Shown: positions 24,673 through 34,784 of the stretch, one piece after another | Position numbering within the stretch: the stretch's first letter is position 1 | How the letters are laid out: every line of letters starts with the position of its first letter | NCBI RefSeq assembly: GCF_009712425.2 | Contig: NZ_VCJR02000007.1 | Coordinates: 1 to 64,000, forward strand | Length of the DNA: 64,000 nucleotides | Direction of reading: 5' to 3' | Source of the DNA: Aquisalinus luteolus | GTDB lineage: Bacteria; Pseudomonadota; Alphaproteobacteria; Caulobacterales; Parvularculaceae | Translations under genes and position numbers: made by a program | The notes under the pieces: generated by a model | What the model saw: the letters and a program-made list of their open reading frames with translations, nothing else | Told to the model about the DNA's origin: nothing | Databases searched by the model: none

Positions 24673-25407
24673 TCAGGCCTTCGCTGCCCGGCTCGCCCTT
24701 TGGTCGGCAACGGCAGCAGATTCCATCAGCGCGATAGCTTCGTCCAGCAGCTCGATGAACAGCCGCATGGCGAGCGCCTCGTCGCGCGCCCTGATCGCAT
24801 GGTAGATCGCTTCATGGGCATCAAGGTCAGCCTTGCTCACCCCCTTGGCCTCATTGGTCTTGCGGATGGAAAAGCGCAGCGCCGTTTCGACCATGGGCGC
24901 GAACTGGCGCAGGAACCGGTTCCGGCATGCCTCGAGAATGGAAACGTGGAAGGCGATGTCTGCACTCAGCGCTTCCTCGCCGGGTGAAGCGCGCCGGAAA
25001 TCAGCCATCGCCGCGCCGATTATGTCGATATCGCTGTCGGTGCCATGCTTGATGACCTCCACCGCTGCCGCCGGCTCGATCACCCGGCGTACGACCAGGA
25101 ACTCGCGCATCAACTCCGGCGAAAACTGGCGCTGGAGGATCCATTCCAGCACATCCGGATCGAGAAAATTCCAGTTCGATTCCTGCTCTACATAGGTCCC
25201 GCGCTTAGGGCGCTGTCCGACCAGCCCCTTGGCCGTCAGCATTTTGACGGCCTCACGGGTTACCGTGCGGCTGGCATTGAACATGGCGCACAGATCTGCC
25301 TCGATCGGCAGGTTTTCACCGGCCGCCACATCGCCGCGCACGATCATGGTGCCGATTTTCTCGGCAAGGTCGTGGGTCAGGTTCTTGCCGCTCTCGCTGC
25401 GCACCAT
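24673..25407 (-). CDS. GntR-family regulator, FadR/FCD subfamily
   Basis: A 244-residue DNA-binding regulator. N-terminal winged helix-turn-helix (NLPIEADLCAMFNASRTVTR, then KMLTAKGLVGQRPKRGTYVE), C-terminal FCD ligand domain of helices (SADIAFHVSILEACRNRFL, DAHEAIYHAIRARDEALAM) with the His and Asp positions used to bind metal and small organic acids. Such regulators control sugar-acid or fatty-acid catabolism and often their own operon. No obvious target gene is adjacent; the helicase follows on the same strand. Confidence 0.88.
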   Translation of the reverse strand: MVRSESGKNLTHDLAEKIGTMIVRGDVAAGENLPIEADLCAMFNASRTVTREAVKMLTAKGLVGQRPKRGTYVEQESNWNFLDPDVLEWILQRQFSPELMREFLVVRRVIEPAAAVEVIKHGTDSDIDIIGAAMADFRRASPGEEALSADIAFHVSILEACRNRFLRQFAPMVETALRFSIRKTNEAKGVSKADLDAHEAIYHAIRARDEALAMRLFIELLDEAIALMESAAVADQRASRAAKA

Positions 25408-25457
25408 CTTATCGGGAAGTCCTCTTGCACCGGCCGACCGCGCCGACCCGTGATTTC

Positions 25458-26018
25458 CTAGTCAAAGGCGTAAAAGCTGATATTCACGCTGGGATAAAAG
25501 AATGTCGACGCGGAAATCTTGATCTGCCCCGGCACGTCTCGCATCTCGCCGGTTTCGCGGCCATAGAAGCGCGTGATCGATGCTTCCTCCGTAGACAAAT
25601 CACCTGCGCCATCGCTCTCGACGCGTTCCAGCATCGGCATGTTCATATAGGTAACCGGCTCACCGACGATGCCTTCATCGAGGCAAGCCTCGACCGAGGA
25701 CGCAATGGCCGCATAGGTCTCACCGAGTGGCAGGTCCTCTGCAAGGCGCCAGGTACAGCTATAGACGGTACCGAGCGCGTCGGTTTCTGCAACCTGGCAG
25801 CTCTGGGCGGCGAAGGGCTTTACCGTGCCGGCATAGAGCTTGCCGGTGCCGTCTTCCTCAGGCGTCACATCATCGCCCTTCAGCCCGTCAAACCCGTCAT
25901 AGGCAGCGCGCACGATCTCCGCGACCGGCGCACAAAGGTTTTGTTCGTTTTCTTCGACCGCCCCATGATCGTGGGCCATGACCGCGAGCCCGGCGATAGC
26001 GAAAATTGAAATGAACAT
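25458..26018 (-). CDS. Exported hypothetical protein
   Basis: A 186-residue protein with a short N-terminal signal-like helix (FISIFAIAGLAVMAHDHG, cleavage unsure). The mature part has four cysteines (NLCAPV, AQSCQV, VYSCTW, EACLDE) that could make two disulphides, which supports periplasmic location. Family not recognised. Confidence 0.6.
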   Translation of the reverse strand: MFISIFAIAGLAVMAHDHGAVEENEQNLCAPVAEIVRAAYDGFDGLKGDDVTPEEDGTGKLYAGTVKPFAAQSCQVAETDALGTVYSCTWRLAEDLPLGETYAAIASSVEACLDEGIVGEPVTYMNMPMLERVESDGAGDLSTEEASITRFYGRETGEMRDVPGQIKISASTFFYPSVNISFYAFD

Positions 26019-26061
26019 GTATCTGCTCCCCTCTGCTTAATTCCAACACAGAATCAGAAGC

Positions 26062-26766
26062 TTACTCTTTCGATTTGCCCATTTCCACCATTTTGCGGGC
26101 CTCGTCGGCGAACTTGCGCGCTTCCTCGCTGTCATCGCCCTCCTTCAGCAGCTTGATGTCATAGGGCACCTTGATGCCTTTTTGCGCTGCAGGACGCTCC
26201 CTGATCGTGTTCACCCACCGTTGAAGATGCTCATGAGGCGCGATATCGACACCGGACCATTTCCATGTACGCACCCAGCACCAGTTGGCTATATCGGCGA
26301 TGGAATAGTCACCGGCCAGATATTCATTGTCGGCAAGATGGCCATCGAGCACGCCGAACAGCCTCCCGACCTCGCCCTGATAGCGGTCGATGGCTGGCTG
26401 GATCTTCTCCGGGAAGTAGCGATAGAAGACGTTCGCCTGGCCCATCATCGGACCAATCCCGCCCATCTGGAACATCAGCCACTGTATCACCCGGCTGCGG
26501 CCCTTTTCATCCGTCGGCAGAAGCTGTCCGGTTTTTTCGGCAAGATAGATCATGATCGCGCCGGATTCGAAGACGGTGAAGTCGCCATTGTCCCTGTCGG
26601 CAATCACCGGGATCCGCCCATTGGGGTTCAGCTTCAGGAACCAGTCTTCCTTCTGGGTGTTCTTCATCAGGTCTATGGCATGGACCTCATAGGGCAGGCC
26701 CAGTTCTTCCAGCGTCACAGAAGCTTTCCAGCCATTCGGGGTCGGTGCTGTGTAGAGATCGATCAT
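26062..26766 (-). CDS. Glutathione S-transferase, YfcG/YghU-like
   Basis: A 234-residue cytosolic GST. The N-terminal thioredoxin fold starts [20 protein letters not shown], where the TPNG segment replaces the classical catalytic Ser/Tyr, typical of the nu-class (YfcG/YghU) enzymes; [11 protein letters not shown] holds the cis-proline; [15 protein letters not shown] binds the glutathione gamma-Glu. The C-terminal all-helix domain ends with [15 protein letters not shown]. Enzymes of this class reduce disulphides or organic peroxides. It lies 11 bases downstream of the ABM gene on the same strand. Confidence 0.9.
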   Translation of the reverse strand: MIDLYTAPTPNGWKASVTLEELGLPYEVHAIDLMKNTQKEDWFLKLNPNGRIPVIADRDNGDFTVFESGAIMIYLAEKTGQLLPTDEKGRSRVIQWLMFQMGGIGPMMGQANVFYRYFPEKIQPAIDRYQGEVGRLFGVLDGHLADNEYLAGDYSIADIANWCWVRTWKWSGVDIAPHEHLQRWVNTIRERPAAQKGIKVPYDIKLLKEGDDSEEARKFADEARKMVEMGKSKE

Positions 26767-26777
26767 ATTCTCTCCTT

Positions 26778-27080
26778 TTAGAGGTTCTTCAGATTGGCTG
26801 CTTCTGTCGCAATCAGCTCGCGGCCGGTTACGCCAGCCTCCTTCAGCGCGGCATGCCAGTCTTTCATATGGGGTGCATTGCCATGGGCCTTGAGGGCCTC
26901 CCAGCTTTCCCAGTATTCCAGTATACGGAACTTGTCCGGCTCGACCACATCTATGCCATAGGTATATTCAATACACCCCTTTTCCGCACGCGTGGCCGCG
27001 ATCTGCTCTCTCATGGCGCCCCCGAGGTCAGCCAACGCCTCCGCGCTGCTGATTGTGACTGTGCCGGTTACGATTATCAT
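26778..27080 (-). CDS. Antibiotic-biosynthesis-monooxygenase (ABM) domain protein
   Basis: A 100-residue ferredoxin-like barrel protein: [13 protein letters not shown], then [20 protein letters not shown] and [12 protein letters not shown], the usual ABM signatures. Family members act as small cofactor-less oxygenases or quinol-handling enzymes. The start at 27080 has GGAGGT 7 bases upstream; the frame remains open further up without support. Probably in one operon with the GST, suggesting a redox or electrophile-stress role. Confidence 0.85.
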   Translation of the reverse strand: MIIVTGTVTISSAEALADLGGAMREQIAATRAEKGCIEYTYGIDVVEPDKFRILEYWESWEALKAHGNAPHMKDWHAALKEAGVTGRELIATEAANLKNL

Positions 27081-27241
27081 ATCTGGACCTCCGCTGTTTC
27101 CAGTGATTATGCCCCGTCCCTTTGCCGGAGAACAGATCGCAAAGCAGTCACGCAAACGAGAGGCCATCTCATCTTTGTAATGAAACTGCCCCTGCCCCCA
27201 GCGTGTAGATGGGTGTGACGCAACACCATAGGAGTTTCATC

Positions 27242-27802
27242 ATGACACAGATCGACAATGCCAAGATCCTGATTATCGCGACCGACGGCTTTGAACAGTC
27301 TGAACTGTTCGAGCCCTATGAAAAACTGAAAGAATATGGCGCCGAAGTTCTGATCGCCGCCCCGGAAGAAGGCTCCATCAAGGCATGGAACAAGACAGAC
27401 TGGGGCAAGTCCATCGACGTCGACATGACCCTTGAAGCCGTCAACGCCGACCAGTTCGATGCCCTCGTTCTGCCCGGCGGGGTGATGAACCCGGACAATC
27501 TGCGGGCCAACAAGACCGCGATCGCGAAGATTTATGACTTCGTCGCCGCCGACAAGATCGTCGCCGCAATCTGCCACGCACCCTGGCTACTGGCCGAGGC
27601 TGGCGTCGCGCGTGGCCGGGACATGACATCCTATCACACCCTCAAGACCGACATTATCAATGCCGGGGCGAACTGGAAGGATGAAAAGGTTGTTGTCTCT
27701 AACGGGATTATCACATCTCGCAATCCCGACGACATTCCCGCCTTCATCGAGAAAATCGTCGAAGAGGTGCGAGAAGGTGAACATGAACGCAAGGTCGCGT
27801 GA
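27242..27802 (+). CDS. DJ-1/PfpI family protein
   Basis: A 186-residue cytosolic protein of the DJ-1/PfpI superfamily. The nucleophile elbow is AAICHAPWLLAEAG with C111; E19 in FEQSELFEP is the conserved Glu; DALVLPGGVMNPDNLR is the family signature. Members act as deglycases, glyoxalases or chaperones in carbonyl stress. The start at 27242 follows AGGAG at 8 bases. It is divergent from the ABM/GST pair, again a stress-response context. Confidence 0.9.
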   Translation: MTQIDNAKILIIATDGFEQSELFEPYEKLKEYGAEVLIAAPEEGSIKAWNKTDWGKSIDVDMTLEAVNADQFDALVLPGGVMNPDNLRANKTAIAKIYDFVAADKIVAAICHAPWLLAEAGVARGRDMTSYHTLKTDIINAGANWKDEKVVVSNGIITSRNPDDIPAFIEKIVEEVREGEHERKVA

Positions 27803-27854
27803 CACCGGCCCTGTCATGACCGCTGTCAGTCACCTCTCCTGACACGGTTGCTGG

Positions 27855-27888
27855 AACCCGCCTTCGGTCGTGACTGCCGGGGCGGGTT
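27855..27888 (+). terminator. Terminator-like hairpin after the PfpI gene
   Basis: AACCCGCC (27855-27862) pairs perfectly with GGCGGGTT (27881-27888) over an 18-base loop; the T-tail is short (TTC), so efficiency is uncertain. Confidence 0.45.
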
Positions 27889-28021
27889 TCGAGCATTTTC
27901 TGCAGGCAATCCGCATCATTTTGCGACGCAATAATTCAATGGTAACCTGCTGAAGAGTATGGAAGACTTGGAAAAGCGCACGGGATTGTGGCGCTGACAG
28001 TATCTGGGGGCGTTTTACGGC

Positions 28022-31000
28022 ATGGCTATTCAGGCAGCGATCTATCACCTGACCCACTATATTTACGACCGGCCCGTCAGCCTCGGGCCGCAGATCATCC
28101 GCCTGCGCCCAGCGGCGCACTCGCGCACGAAAGTGCTCAGCCACTCGCTGAAGGTCTCGCCCTCCAACCACTTCGTGAATACCCAGCAGGATGCCTACGG
28201 AAATTTCCAGTCCCGCTTCGTGTTCCCAGACCCGGTTCGCGAACTGAAGATCGAAGTCGACCTCGTTGCCGACATGACGGTCTACAACCCGTTCGATTTC
28301 TTCGTTGAATCGGCAGCCGAGGAATGGCCGTTCGACTATGACGAGGCAATCCGCGAGGACCTGTCGATCTACACGACGCCGGAACCAGCCGGGCCCGAGC
28401 TTCAGTCCTTCCTCGCCGGTGTCGACCGCACGCCGACCCGCACCATCGATTTCGTCGTCGAGCTGAACGCCCGCATCCAGCGCGAGATCGGCTATGTCAT
28501 CCGCATGGAGCCGGGCGTGCAGACCCCGGAAGAGACGCTGAAATCGGCCAAAGGCTCCTGCCGCGATTCCAGCTGGTTGCTGGTCCAGGCGCTGCGCCAT
28601 CTTGGTCTCGCCGCCCGTTTCGTCTCCGGCTACCTCATCCAGCTGAAGCCGGACCTGAAGGCCCTCGACGGGCCATCGGGCACCGAGGTCGACTTCACCG
28701 ACCTTCATGCCTGGGCCGAGGTCTACCTGCCAGGCGCGGGCTGGGTCGGCCTCGACCCGACATCAGGCTTGCTGACCGGCGAAAGCCACATCCCCCTCGC
28801 CGCAACCCCGCATTATCGCAACGCCGCGCCGATCTCCGGCACCATCGGCACCAAGGCCGAGGTCGATTTCAAATACGACATGAAGGTGACCCGCGTTGCC
28901 GAGCATCCGCGCATCACCAAGCCGTTCTCCGACGACAGCTGGGACGATCTCGACGCCCTCGGCCAGAAGGTCGACGCAATTCTGAAAGAACAGGATGTCC
29001 GCCTGACCATGGGCGGCGAGCCGACCTTCGTCTCCATCGATGATTTCGAGAGCGCGGAATGGAACACCGCCGCCGTCGGCCCAACCAAGCGGGCCAAGGC
29101 CGATGTGCTGATCCGCCGCCTGCGCGACCGCTTCGCGCCCAGCGGCTTCATTCATTACGGTCAGGGCAAATGGTATCCGGGCGAAACCCTGCCACGCTGG
29201 ACTTTCTCTCTCTACTGGCGTCATGACGGCGAACCGCTGTGGCAGAACACCGACCTAATCGCCGAAGAAAAGAAAAGCGACCAGAAAGATAACAGGACGC
29301 ATACGGAACAGGAGGCAGGCGCCCTCCTCTCTGCCGTCGCCGATGAGCTCGACCTCGACCGCGATTATGTCAGGCCCGCCTATGAGGACCCGGCAGAATG
29401 GCTGCTGCGCGAAGCAAAGCTGCCGAACAATGTCGACCCGTCCAATTCAAAGCTCGCCGATGCCGAAGAGCGCTCGCGCATGGCGAAGGTCTTCGAGCGC
29501 GGGCTGACCGAGCCTGTCGGCTATGTCCTGCCGGTGCAGCGCTGGAACACGCGTGCCAACGGGCTGAGCTGGCTTTCGGAAGTCTGGCAGACGCGCCGTG
29601 GACGGATCTATCTCGTTCCCGGCGACTCCGCTGCGGGTTACCGCCTGCCGCTGGGCACCCTGCCCTATATCTCCAAGGCCGAATATCCATACGTTGTCGA
29701 GGAAGACCCCTCGGTCGAGCGCGAGCCGTTGAAAAAGCCCGAGCGCAAGCCGAACCCCGGCGAGATCAGCGCCGATGCCCGCGAACAGGCAATCGCCTCC
29801 TTCCAGCGATCCGAGCCGACCCGACAGGTCCCGCAACAGGTCAGCGAGATCGAGGGCCGTGTCCGCACAGCCTTGTCTGTCGAGGTGCGGGAGGGCCGTC
29901 TGTGCGTGTTCCTGCCGCCCGTCGAACGGCTTGAGGATTATCTTGACCTGCTCGATGCCGTCGAGAATGCCGCGATCAAGACCGGGCTTCCCGTCCAGAT
30001 CGAAGGCTATCCGCCGCCCCACGATCCGCGGCTGAACGTGATCCGCGTTGCGCCCGACCCCGGCGTGATCGAGGTCAACATCCACCCCGCCGCCAGCTGG
30101 CAGGAATGCGTGGAGACGACCAACACGGTCTATGAGGAAGCGCGCCAGAGCCGTCTGGGGGCTGACAAGTTCATGATCGATGGCCGCCATACCGGCACGG
30201 GCGGCGGCAACCATGTCGTCGTCGGCGGGGCGACACCGAACGACTCGCCCTTCCTGCGTCGCCCCGACCTCTTGAAGAGCCTCGTCCTCTACTGGCAGCG
30301 CCACCCGTCGCTGTCCTACATGTTCTCCGGCATGTTCATCGGCCCGACCAGCCAGGCACCGCGCATCGACGAGGCCCGCCATGACGGGATGTACGAACTG
30401 GAAATCGCGCTCGCCCAGGTGCCGAAACCGGGCGAAGGTGACGCGCCCCTGCCCTGGCTCGTCGACCGCCTGTTCCGCAACTTGCTGGTTGATGTCACCG
30501 GCAACACCCACCGCTCGGAAATCTGCATCGACAAGCTGTTCAACCCGGACTCGCCGACTGGCCGTCTCGGTCTTGTCGAGTTCCGCGGCTTCGAGATGCC
30601 GCCAGACCCGCGTATGTCGCTCGCCCAGCAATTGTTGATCCGTGCCCTGATCGCCCGCATGTGGAAGGAGCCGGTTACCGGCAAGTTCACCCGCTGGGGC
30701 ACGCAGCTGCACGACAAGTTCATGCTGCCGCATTATGTCTGGGCCGACTTCATGGAAGTGCTGGGCGACCTGCGCGAGCATGGCTTCGACCTGAAACCAG
30801 AATGGTTCGAGGCGCAGCTGGAGTTCCGCTTCCCGTTTTGTGGCGAGACCAGCTACTCCGGCGTCAAGCTGGAGCTGCGCCAGGCGCTGGAGCCATGGCA
30901 CGTCATGGGCGAGGAAGGCGCGATCGGCGGCACCGTCCGCTTCGTCGATTCCTCCGTCGAACGCCTGCAGGTGAAGACGCAAGGCCTGAACCCCGACCGC

Positions 31001-31378
31001 CACGTCATCGCCTGCAATGGCCGCCCTGTCCCGATGAAACGGACCGAGACCGCCGATGTCGCCGTTGGCGGCGTGCGCTTCAAGGCATGGCAGCCGCGCT
31101 CCGGCCTGCACCCCATGGTGCCGGTCAACGCGCCGCTGGTCTTCGATGTCTATGACACATGGTCGGGCCGCGCGATCGGCGGCTGCGTCTATCACGTTGC
31201 CCACCCGGGCGGGCGCAATTACGACACCTTCCCGGTCAACACCAACGAAGCCGAGGCCCGCCGCCTTGCCCGGTTCGAGGCCCATGGTCACCAGCCATCG
31301 GGCTATCAGCTGCGAGAGGAAAACCCGGCACCGGATTTCCCCTATACGCTCGACCTGCGCCGCCCGGCTGGCCTCTAG
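28022..31378 (+). CDS. Transglutaminase-DUF2126 protein
   Basis: A 1118-residue cytosolic protein. Residues about 1-290 are a bacterial transglutaminase-like module (beta-sandwich head [20 protein letters not shown], then papain-fold core) with Cys in [11 protein letters not shown], His in [14 protein letters not shown] and Asp in [10 protein letters not shown]. Residues about 330-1110 are DUF2126, which carries [15 protein letters not shown], the [16 protein letters not shown] glycine-rich loop and a later [20 protein letters not shown]. Proteins of this kind always occur with circularly permuted ATP-grasp and alpha-E proteins, and are proposed to make or modify amide-linked peptides. Start and length fit the family. 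First gene of a three-gene operon. Confidence 0.92.
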   Translation: MAIQAAIYHLTHYIYDRPVSLGPQIIRLRPAAHSRTKVLSHSLKVSPSNHFVNTQQDAYGNFQSRFVFPDPVRELKIEVDLVADMTVYNPFDFFVESAAEEWPFDYDEAIREDLSIYTTPEPAGPELQSFLAGVDRTPTRTIDFVVELNARIQREIGYVIRMEPGVQTPEETLKSAKGSCRDSSWLLVQALRHLGLAARFVSGYLIQLKPDLKALDGPSGTEVDFTDLHAWAEVYLPGAGWVGLDPTSGLLTGESHIPLAATPHYRNAAPISGTIGTKAEVDFKYDMKVTRVAEHPRITKPFSDDSWDDLDALGQKVDAILKEQDVRLTMGGEPTFVSIDDFESAEWNTAAVGPTKRAKADVLIRRLRDRFAPSGFIHYGQGKWYPGETLPRWTFSLYWRHDGEPLWQNTDLIAEEKKSDQKDNRTHTEQEAGALLSAVADELDLDRDYVRPAYEDPAEWLLREAKLPNNVDPSNSKLADAEERSRMAKVFERGLTEPVGYVLPVQRWNTRANGLSWLSEVWQTRRGRIYLVPGDSAAGYRLPLGTLPYISKAEYPYVVEEDPSVEREPLKKPERKPNPGEISADAREQAIASFQRSEPTRQVPQQVSEIEGRVRTALSVEVREGRLCVFLPPVERLEDYLDLLDAVENAAIKTGLPVQIEGYPPPHDPRLNVIRVAPDPGVIEVNIHPAASWQECVETTNTVYEEARQSRLGADKFMIDGRHTGTGGGNHVVVGGATPNDSPFLRRPDLLKSLVLYWQRHPSLSYMFSGMFIGPTSQAPRIDEARHDGMYELEIALAQVPKPGEGDAPLPWLVDRLFRNLLVDVTGNTHRSEICIDKLFNPDSPTGRLGLVEFRGFEMPPDPRMSLAQQLLIRALIARMWKEPVTGKFTRWGTQLHDKFMLPHYVWADFMEVLGDLREHGFDLKPEWFEAQLEFRFPFCGETSYSGVKLELRQALEPWHVMGEEGAIGGTVRFVDSSVERLQVKTQGLNPDRHVIACNGRPVPMKRTETADVAVGGVRFKAWQPRSGLHPMVPVNAPLVFDVYDTWSGRAIGGCVYHVAHPGGRNYDTFPVNTNEAEARRLARFEAHGHQPSGYQLREENPAPDFPYTLDLRRPAGL

Positions 31379-31428
31379 ACATGTAATCGGTCTATGCATC
31401 TGGCAGGGAAATCTGACAGATTGACACG

Positions 31429-33813
31429 ATGCTGACGGTTAACGACGACCATATCCCCCTGTTGAAGGGCTACAGGCCGCTTGAGGGCGCCGCCGACGAG
31501 ATGGTCGACGAGACGGGCGCACTCAGGCCCGTCTGGCAGCGCTTCATGAAGGAGATCGGCCGCCTCGGCCCCGAGGAAATCGCCGCCCGCGCCCGCCGCG
31601 CCGACCAGTATCTGAATGATGCAGGCGTCTATTACCGCTTCTATGATCAGGCCGGCAGCCGCGAGCGCGACTGGCCACTGGCCCATTTACCGCTGCTGAT
31701 CGACGAGGCCGAATGGCGCACCATCGCCGACGGCCTGTGCCAGCGCGCCGACCTCTTGGAACAGGTCGTCGCCGACATTTACGGCCCCAACCTGCTGGTC
31801 GAACAGCGCCTGCTTCCGCCTGAACTGATTGCCGCGAACCCGGAATATCTCCGCCCCCTCGCCGGTCATATCCCGCCCGGCGGCAATTTCCTGCATTTCT
31901 GCGCGTTCGAGCTTGGCCGTGGCCCCGACGGGCGCTGGTGGGTATTGTCCGACCGCGCGCAGGCCCCCTCCGGTATCGGCTTTGCGCTGGAAAACCGCGT
32001 TGCCACGACCAAGGCTTTCTCAGACATCTACAACCGCCTGCATGTCCACCGCCTCGCGGGCTTCCACCGCCGCTTCCGCGATGCACTGATCCAGTTGGCC
32101 GGCAGCCAGGACCTGACCGCGATCCTAACCCCTGGGCCATTCAATGAAACCTATTACGAGCAGGCCTATATCGCCCGCTATCTCGGCATTTCACTACTCG
32201 AGGGCGAAGACCTCATCGTCACCGACGGGCAGGTAAAGGTTCGCACCGTGTCCGGCCTGCAGCCGGTCAACGTACTCTGGCGGCGACTGGATGCCGGCTT
32301 CGCCGACCCGCTGGAGCTGGACCAGGACTCCCAGATCGGCACGCCGGGCCTTGTCGAGGCCGTGCGCAACCGCTCCGTACACGTAGTCAATTCGCTTGGC
32401 TCGGGTGTTCTGGAAATGCGCGCCCTCCTCGCCTTCCTGCCCCGCATCGCCCGCGCGCTCACCGGCCAGCCGCTGAAGCTGCCCTCCATCGCCACATGGT
32501 GGTGCGGACAGGACGCAGAGCGGGAGCATGTGCTGGAGCACTTCGACAGGATGATGATCGGCCCGGCCCTCTCGGCCCGCATGCCGTTCGAGGATCTCGA
32601 CAATACCATCCTCGGCGGCCTCCTCGCCGACACCGACAAGTCGAAGTGGCAGGAGAAACTGCAAAAAAATGGCCCCGGCTACGTCGGCCAGGAATCCGTA
32701 CGACTTTCAACGGCGCCCGTCTTCACCGATGGAAAGCTCGAACCACGACCCGTCACCCTGCGCGTCTTCCTAGCCCGCACCCCCAATGGCTGGGCGGTTA
32801 TGCATGGCGGCTTTGCCCGCATCGGCCAGTCGCTTGATGCCAGCGCCATCGCCATGCAGCGCGGCGGCCGCGCTGCCGATGTCTGGGTCGTGAGCGATAA
32901 TCCCGTGCCGCAGGAAACCCTGCTGGAAAGCGGCGAGACAGGATTCGTGCGCCGCCTGCCCGGTACCTTGCCCAGTCAGGCGGCAGAGAATCTGACCTGG
33001 CTCGGTCGGTACACGGAACGCCTTGAGGGTACCACCCGCACGCTGCGCGCATGGCATGTCCGCCTTGCCGAGCGCGAGGACCCTGATGCGCCACTTCTCG
33101 CCCTTGTGCGCGACCACCTCGCCACGCTGGAGGTCGATGTCGCCGAGCCGGTACCCGCGCGCCTCGCCGACTATATCGACCGCGCCGTCATCACCGCCGG
33201 CAATATCCGCTCGCGCTTCTCGCCCGATGGCTGGCTCGCCCTGCGCGACCTGTCCAAGACCATCCATCAGCTATCGGCCAGGGTCGAGCCCGGCGATGAC
33301 GCGACCCGCGCCATGACCGTTGTCCTGCGCAAGCTTGCCGGTTTCTCCGGCCTCGTGCACGAGAACATGTACCGCTTCACCGGCTGGCGCTTCCTCGAGA
33401 TCGGCAGGCGGCTGGAACGGGCGATCCACATGACCCGCACCCTCGCGCTCTTCACGCAGGACGATGTGCCCGTCGGCGCGTGGGACATGCTGCTGGAGAT
33501 CGCTGACTCCACCATGACCCATCGTCGACAATATGAATCGCAGCTCAACCGCCTGACGCTGATTGACCTGCTCGCGCTCGACCCGAACAATCCGCGCTCG
33601 GTCATGTTCCAGCTCGACGCCCTGCGCACGGAGATCGCCGCCCTGCCCGTCCCCGCCGATGCAGACCGCCACCACCGCCTGCAGCGTCAGGTTCTAAAGC
33701 TGCACACGGACCTTCAGGTGCTGGAACCCGGCGACGTCACAGGCGAGTTTCTCGGCACCCTTCAGGACGGGATAGAGGCGCTCTATGACAGCCTCTCCCA
33801 GACCTATTACTGA
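31429..33813 (+). CDS. Fusion of circularly permuted ATP-grasp and alpha-E domain
   Basis: A 794-residue protein joining two proteins that are often separate. Residues about 1-490 are the circularly permuted type-2 ATP-grasp (GPNLLVEQRLLPPELIAANP, NETYYEQAYIARYLGISLLE, VNVLWRRLDAGFADPLEL, and GYVGQESVRLS near residue 420). Residues about 515-790 are the alpha-E domain (AENLTWLGRYTERLEGTTRT, GWRFLEIGRRLERAI, and NPRSVMFQLDAL). The ATP-grasp would form an amide or peptide bond with ATP; alpha-E is of unknown role. It lies 50 bases after the DUF2126 gene and 9 before the second transglutaminase. Confidence 0.92.
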   Translation: MLTVNDDHIPLLKGYRPLEGAADEMVDETGALRPVWQRFMKEIGRLGPEEIAARARRADQYLNDAGVYYRFYDQAGSRERDWPLAHLPLLIDEAEWRTIADGLCQRADLLEQVVADIYGPNLLVEQRLLPPELIAANPEYLRPLAGHIPPGGNFLHFCAFELGRGPDGRWWVLSDRAQAPSGIGFALENRVATTKAFSDIYNRLHVHRLAGFHRRFRDALIQLAGSQDLTAILTPGPFNETYYEQAYIARYLGISLLEGEDLIVTDGQVKVRTVSGLQPVNVLWRRLDAGFADPLELDQDSQIGTPGLVEAVRNRSVHVVNSLGSGVLEMRALLAFLPRIARALTGQPLKLPSIATWWCGQDAEREHVLEHFDRMMIGPALSARMPFEDLDNTILGGLLADTDKSKWQEKLQKNGPGYVGQESVRLSTAPVFTDGKLEPRPVTLRVFLARTPNGWAVMHGGFARIGQSLDASAIAMQRGGRAADVWVVSDNPVPQETLLESGETGFVRRLPGTLPSQAAENLTWLGRYTERLEGTTRTLRAWHVRLAEREDPDAPLLALVRDHLATLEVDVAEPVPARLADYIDRAVITAGNIRSRFSPDGWLALRDLSKTIHQLSARVEPGDDATRAMTVVLRKLAGFSGLVHENMYRFTGWRFLEIGRRLERAIHMTRTLALFTQDDVPVGAWDMLLEIADSTMTHRRQYESQLNRLTLIDLLALDPNNPRSVMFQLDALRTEIAALPVPADADRHHRLQRQVLKLHTDLQVLEPGDVTGEFLGTLQDGIEALYDSLSQTYY

Positions 33814-33822
33814 GGGCGCGCG

Positions 33823-34707
33823 ATGCTGTACGATATCAGGCTGAAACTCTCCTATCGCTATCAGGGCCTTGTCGGGGGCAGCCGCCATCAACTGCGCGTC
33901 GCCCCGCCCTCGATCGAGGGTGTGCAGAGGGTTTTCTCGCAATCCCTGTCGATAGACCCATGGCCCACCGAGCAATCGGGCTTTACCGACTTTTTCGGCA
34001 ATGCCGTCACGGCCTTCGCCAATCGTGACCCGCACGACCGACTCGACGTAACGATGGAGACCCGGGTCGAAGTTACGAGGCCCGAACCCTCCCTCGACGT
34101 CTCGGCTGATCTTGACGGTCTCGCTGCCGATATCGCCGCCAGCCACTCCCTCGCCCCGCAAAGCCCCCACCATTTCCTGCATCAGGGCAATTATACACCG
34201 CAGACGGAGGAGATGACGGCCTATGCCCGTGAGTGTACACAGGACAGCCCGTCCGTCCTCGCCCTCGCCGACCGGCTCTGCCGCCGTATCAAGGACGAGT
34301 TCCATTATGACGGCACGGCGACCACCGTCACCACAACGGCCGCCGAAGCCTTCGCAGGCAAGAGCGGCGTCTGCCAGGATTTCAGCCATGTGATGATCGC
34401 GGCCCTGCTTGGACTCGGCGTACCCGCCGGCTATGTCTCCGGCTGCCTCAGGACCGAACCGCCGGAGGGCGAGGAGCGACTGGAGGGCGCCGACGCCATG
34501 CATGCCTGGGTCAAGGTCTGGTGCGGGCGCGAAAGCGGCTGGCAGGAATTCGACCCCACCAACGGCATCCCGGCGTCAAGCGATCACATCACCATCGGCC
34601 ATGGCCGCGATTATGCGGACGTCACCCCGATCCTCGGCATGCTGAAAACCGCAGGCGAGCAAAGTGCCGCCCAGGCCGTCGACGTGATCCCGGTGAAATC
34701 ATCCTGA
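33823..34707 (+). CDS. Transglutaminase-like protein
   Basis: A 294-residue protein with the same head-plus-core design as the start of the DUF2126 protein: LYDIRLKLSYRYQGLVGGSR N-terminal sandwich and a papain-like core with Cys in SGVCQDFSHVMIAA, His in GADAMHAWVKVW and Asp in WQEFDPTNGI, so the triad is complete. It probably cleaves or exchanges the amide product of the ATP-grasp. Last gene of the operon, with a bidirectional hairpin downstream. The peptidase Anbu, a frequent companion, is not nearby. Confidence 0.9.
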   Translation: MLYDIRLKLSYRYQGLVGGSRHQLRVAPPSIEGVQRVFSQSLSIDPWPTEQSGFTDFFGNAVTAFANRDPHDRLDVTMETRVEVTRPEPSLDVSADLDGLAADIAASHSLAPQSPHHFLHQGNYTPQTEEMTAYARECTQDSPSVLALADRLCRRIKDEFHYDGTATTVTTTAAEAFAGKSGVCQDFSHVMIAALLGLGVPAGYVSGCLRTEPPEGEERLEGADAMHAWVKVWCGRESGWQEFDPTNGIPASSDHITIGHGRDYADVTPILGMLKTAGEQSAAQAVDVIPVKSS

Positions 34708-34753
34708 AGACGGATCATGTAAAACCGGGACCGCCTCAATGCGGCCCCGGCTA

Positions 34754-34784
34754 AAGGTAGGCTGTTGATAAAGGCGCCTACCTT
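34754..34784. terminator. Hairpin between convergent operons
   Basis: AAGGTAGGC (34754-34762) pairs perfectly with GCCTACCTT (34776-34784); the right arm overlaps the stop codon of the GH43 gene. A second imperfect GC hairpin (CCGGG-a-CCGC / GCGG-c-CCCGG) lies just before it. Confidence 0.5.

Noticed and set aside
29447-31399. A 650-codon open frame on the minus strand
   Set aside because: Antisense to the DUF2126 gene; no domain motif and no start signal.
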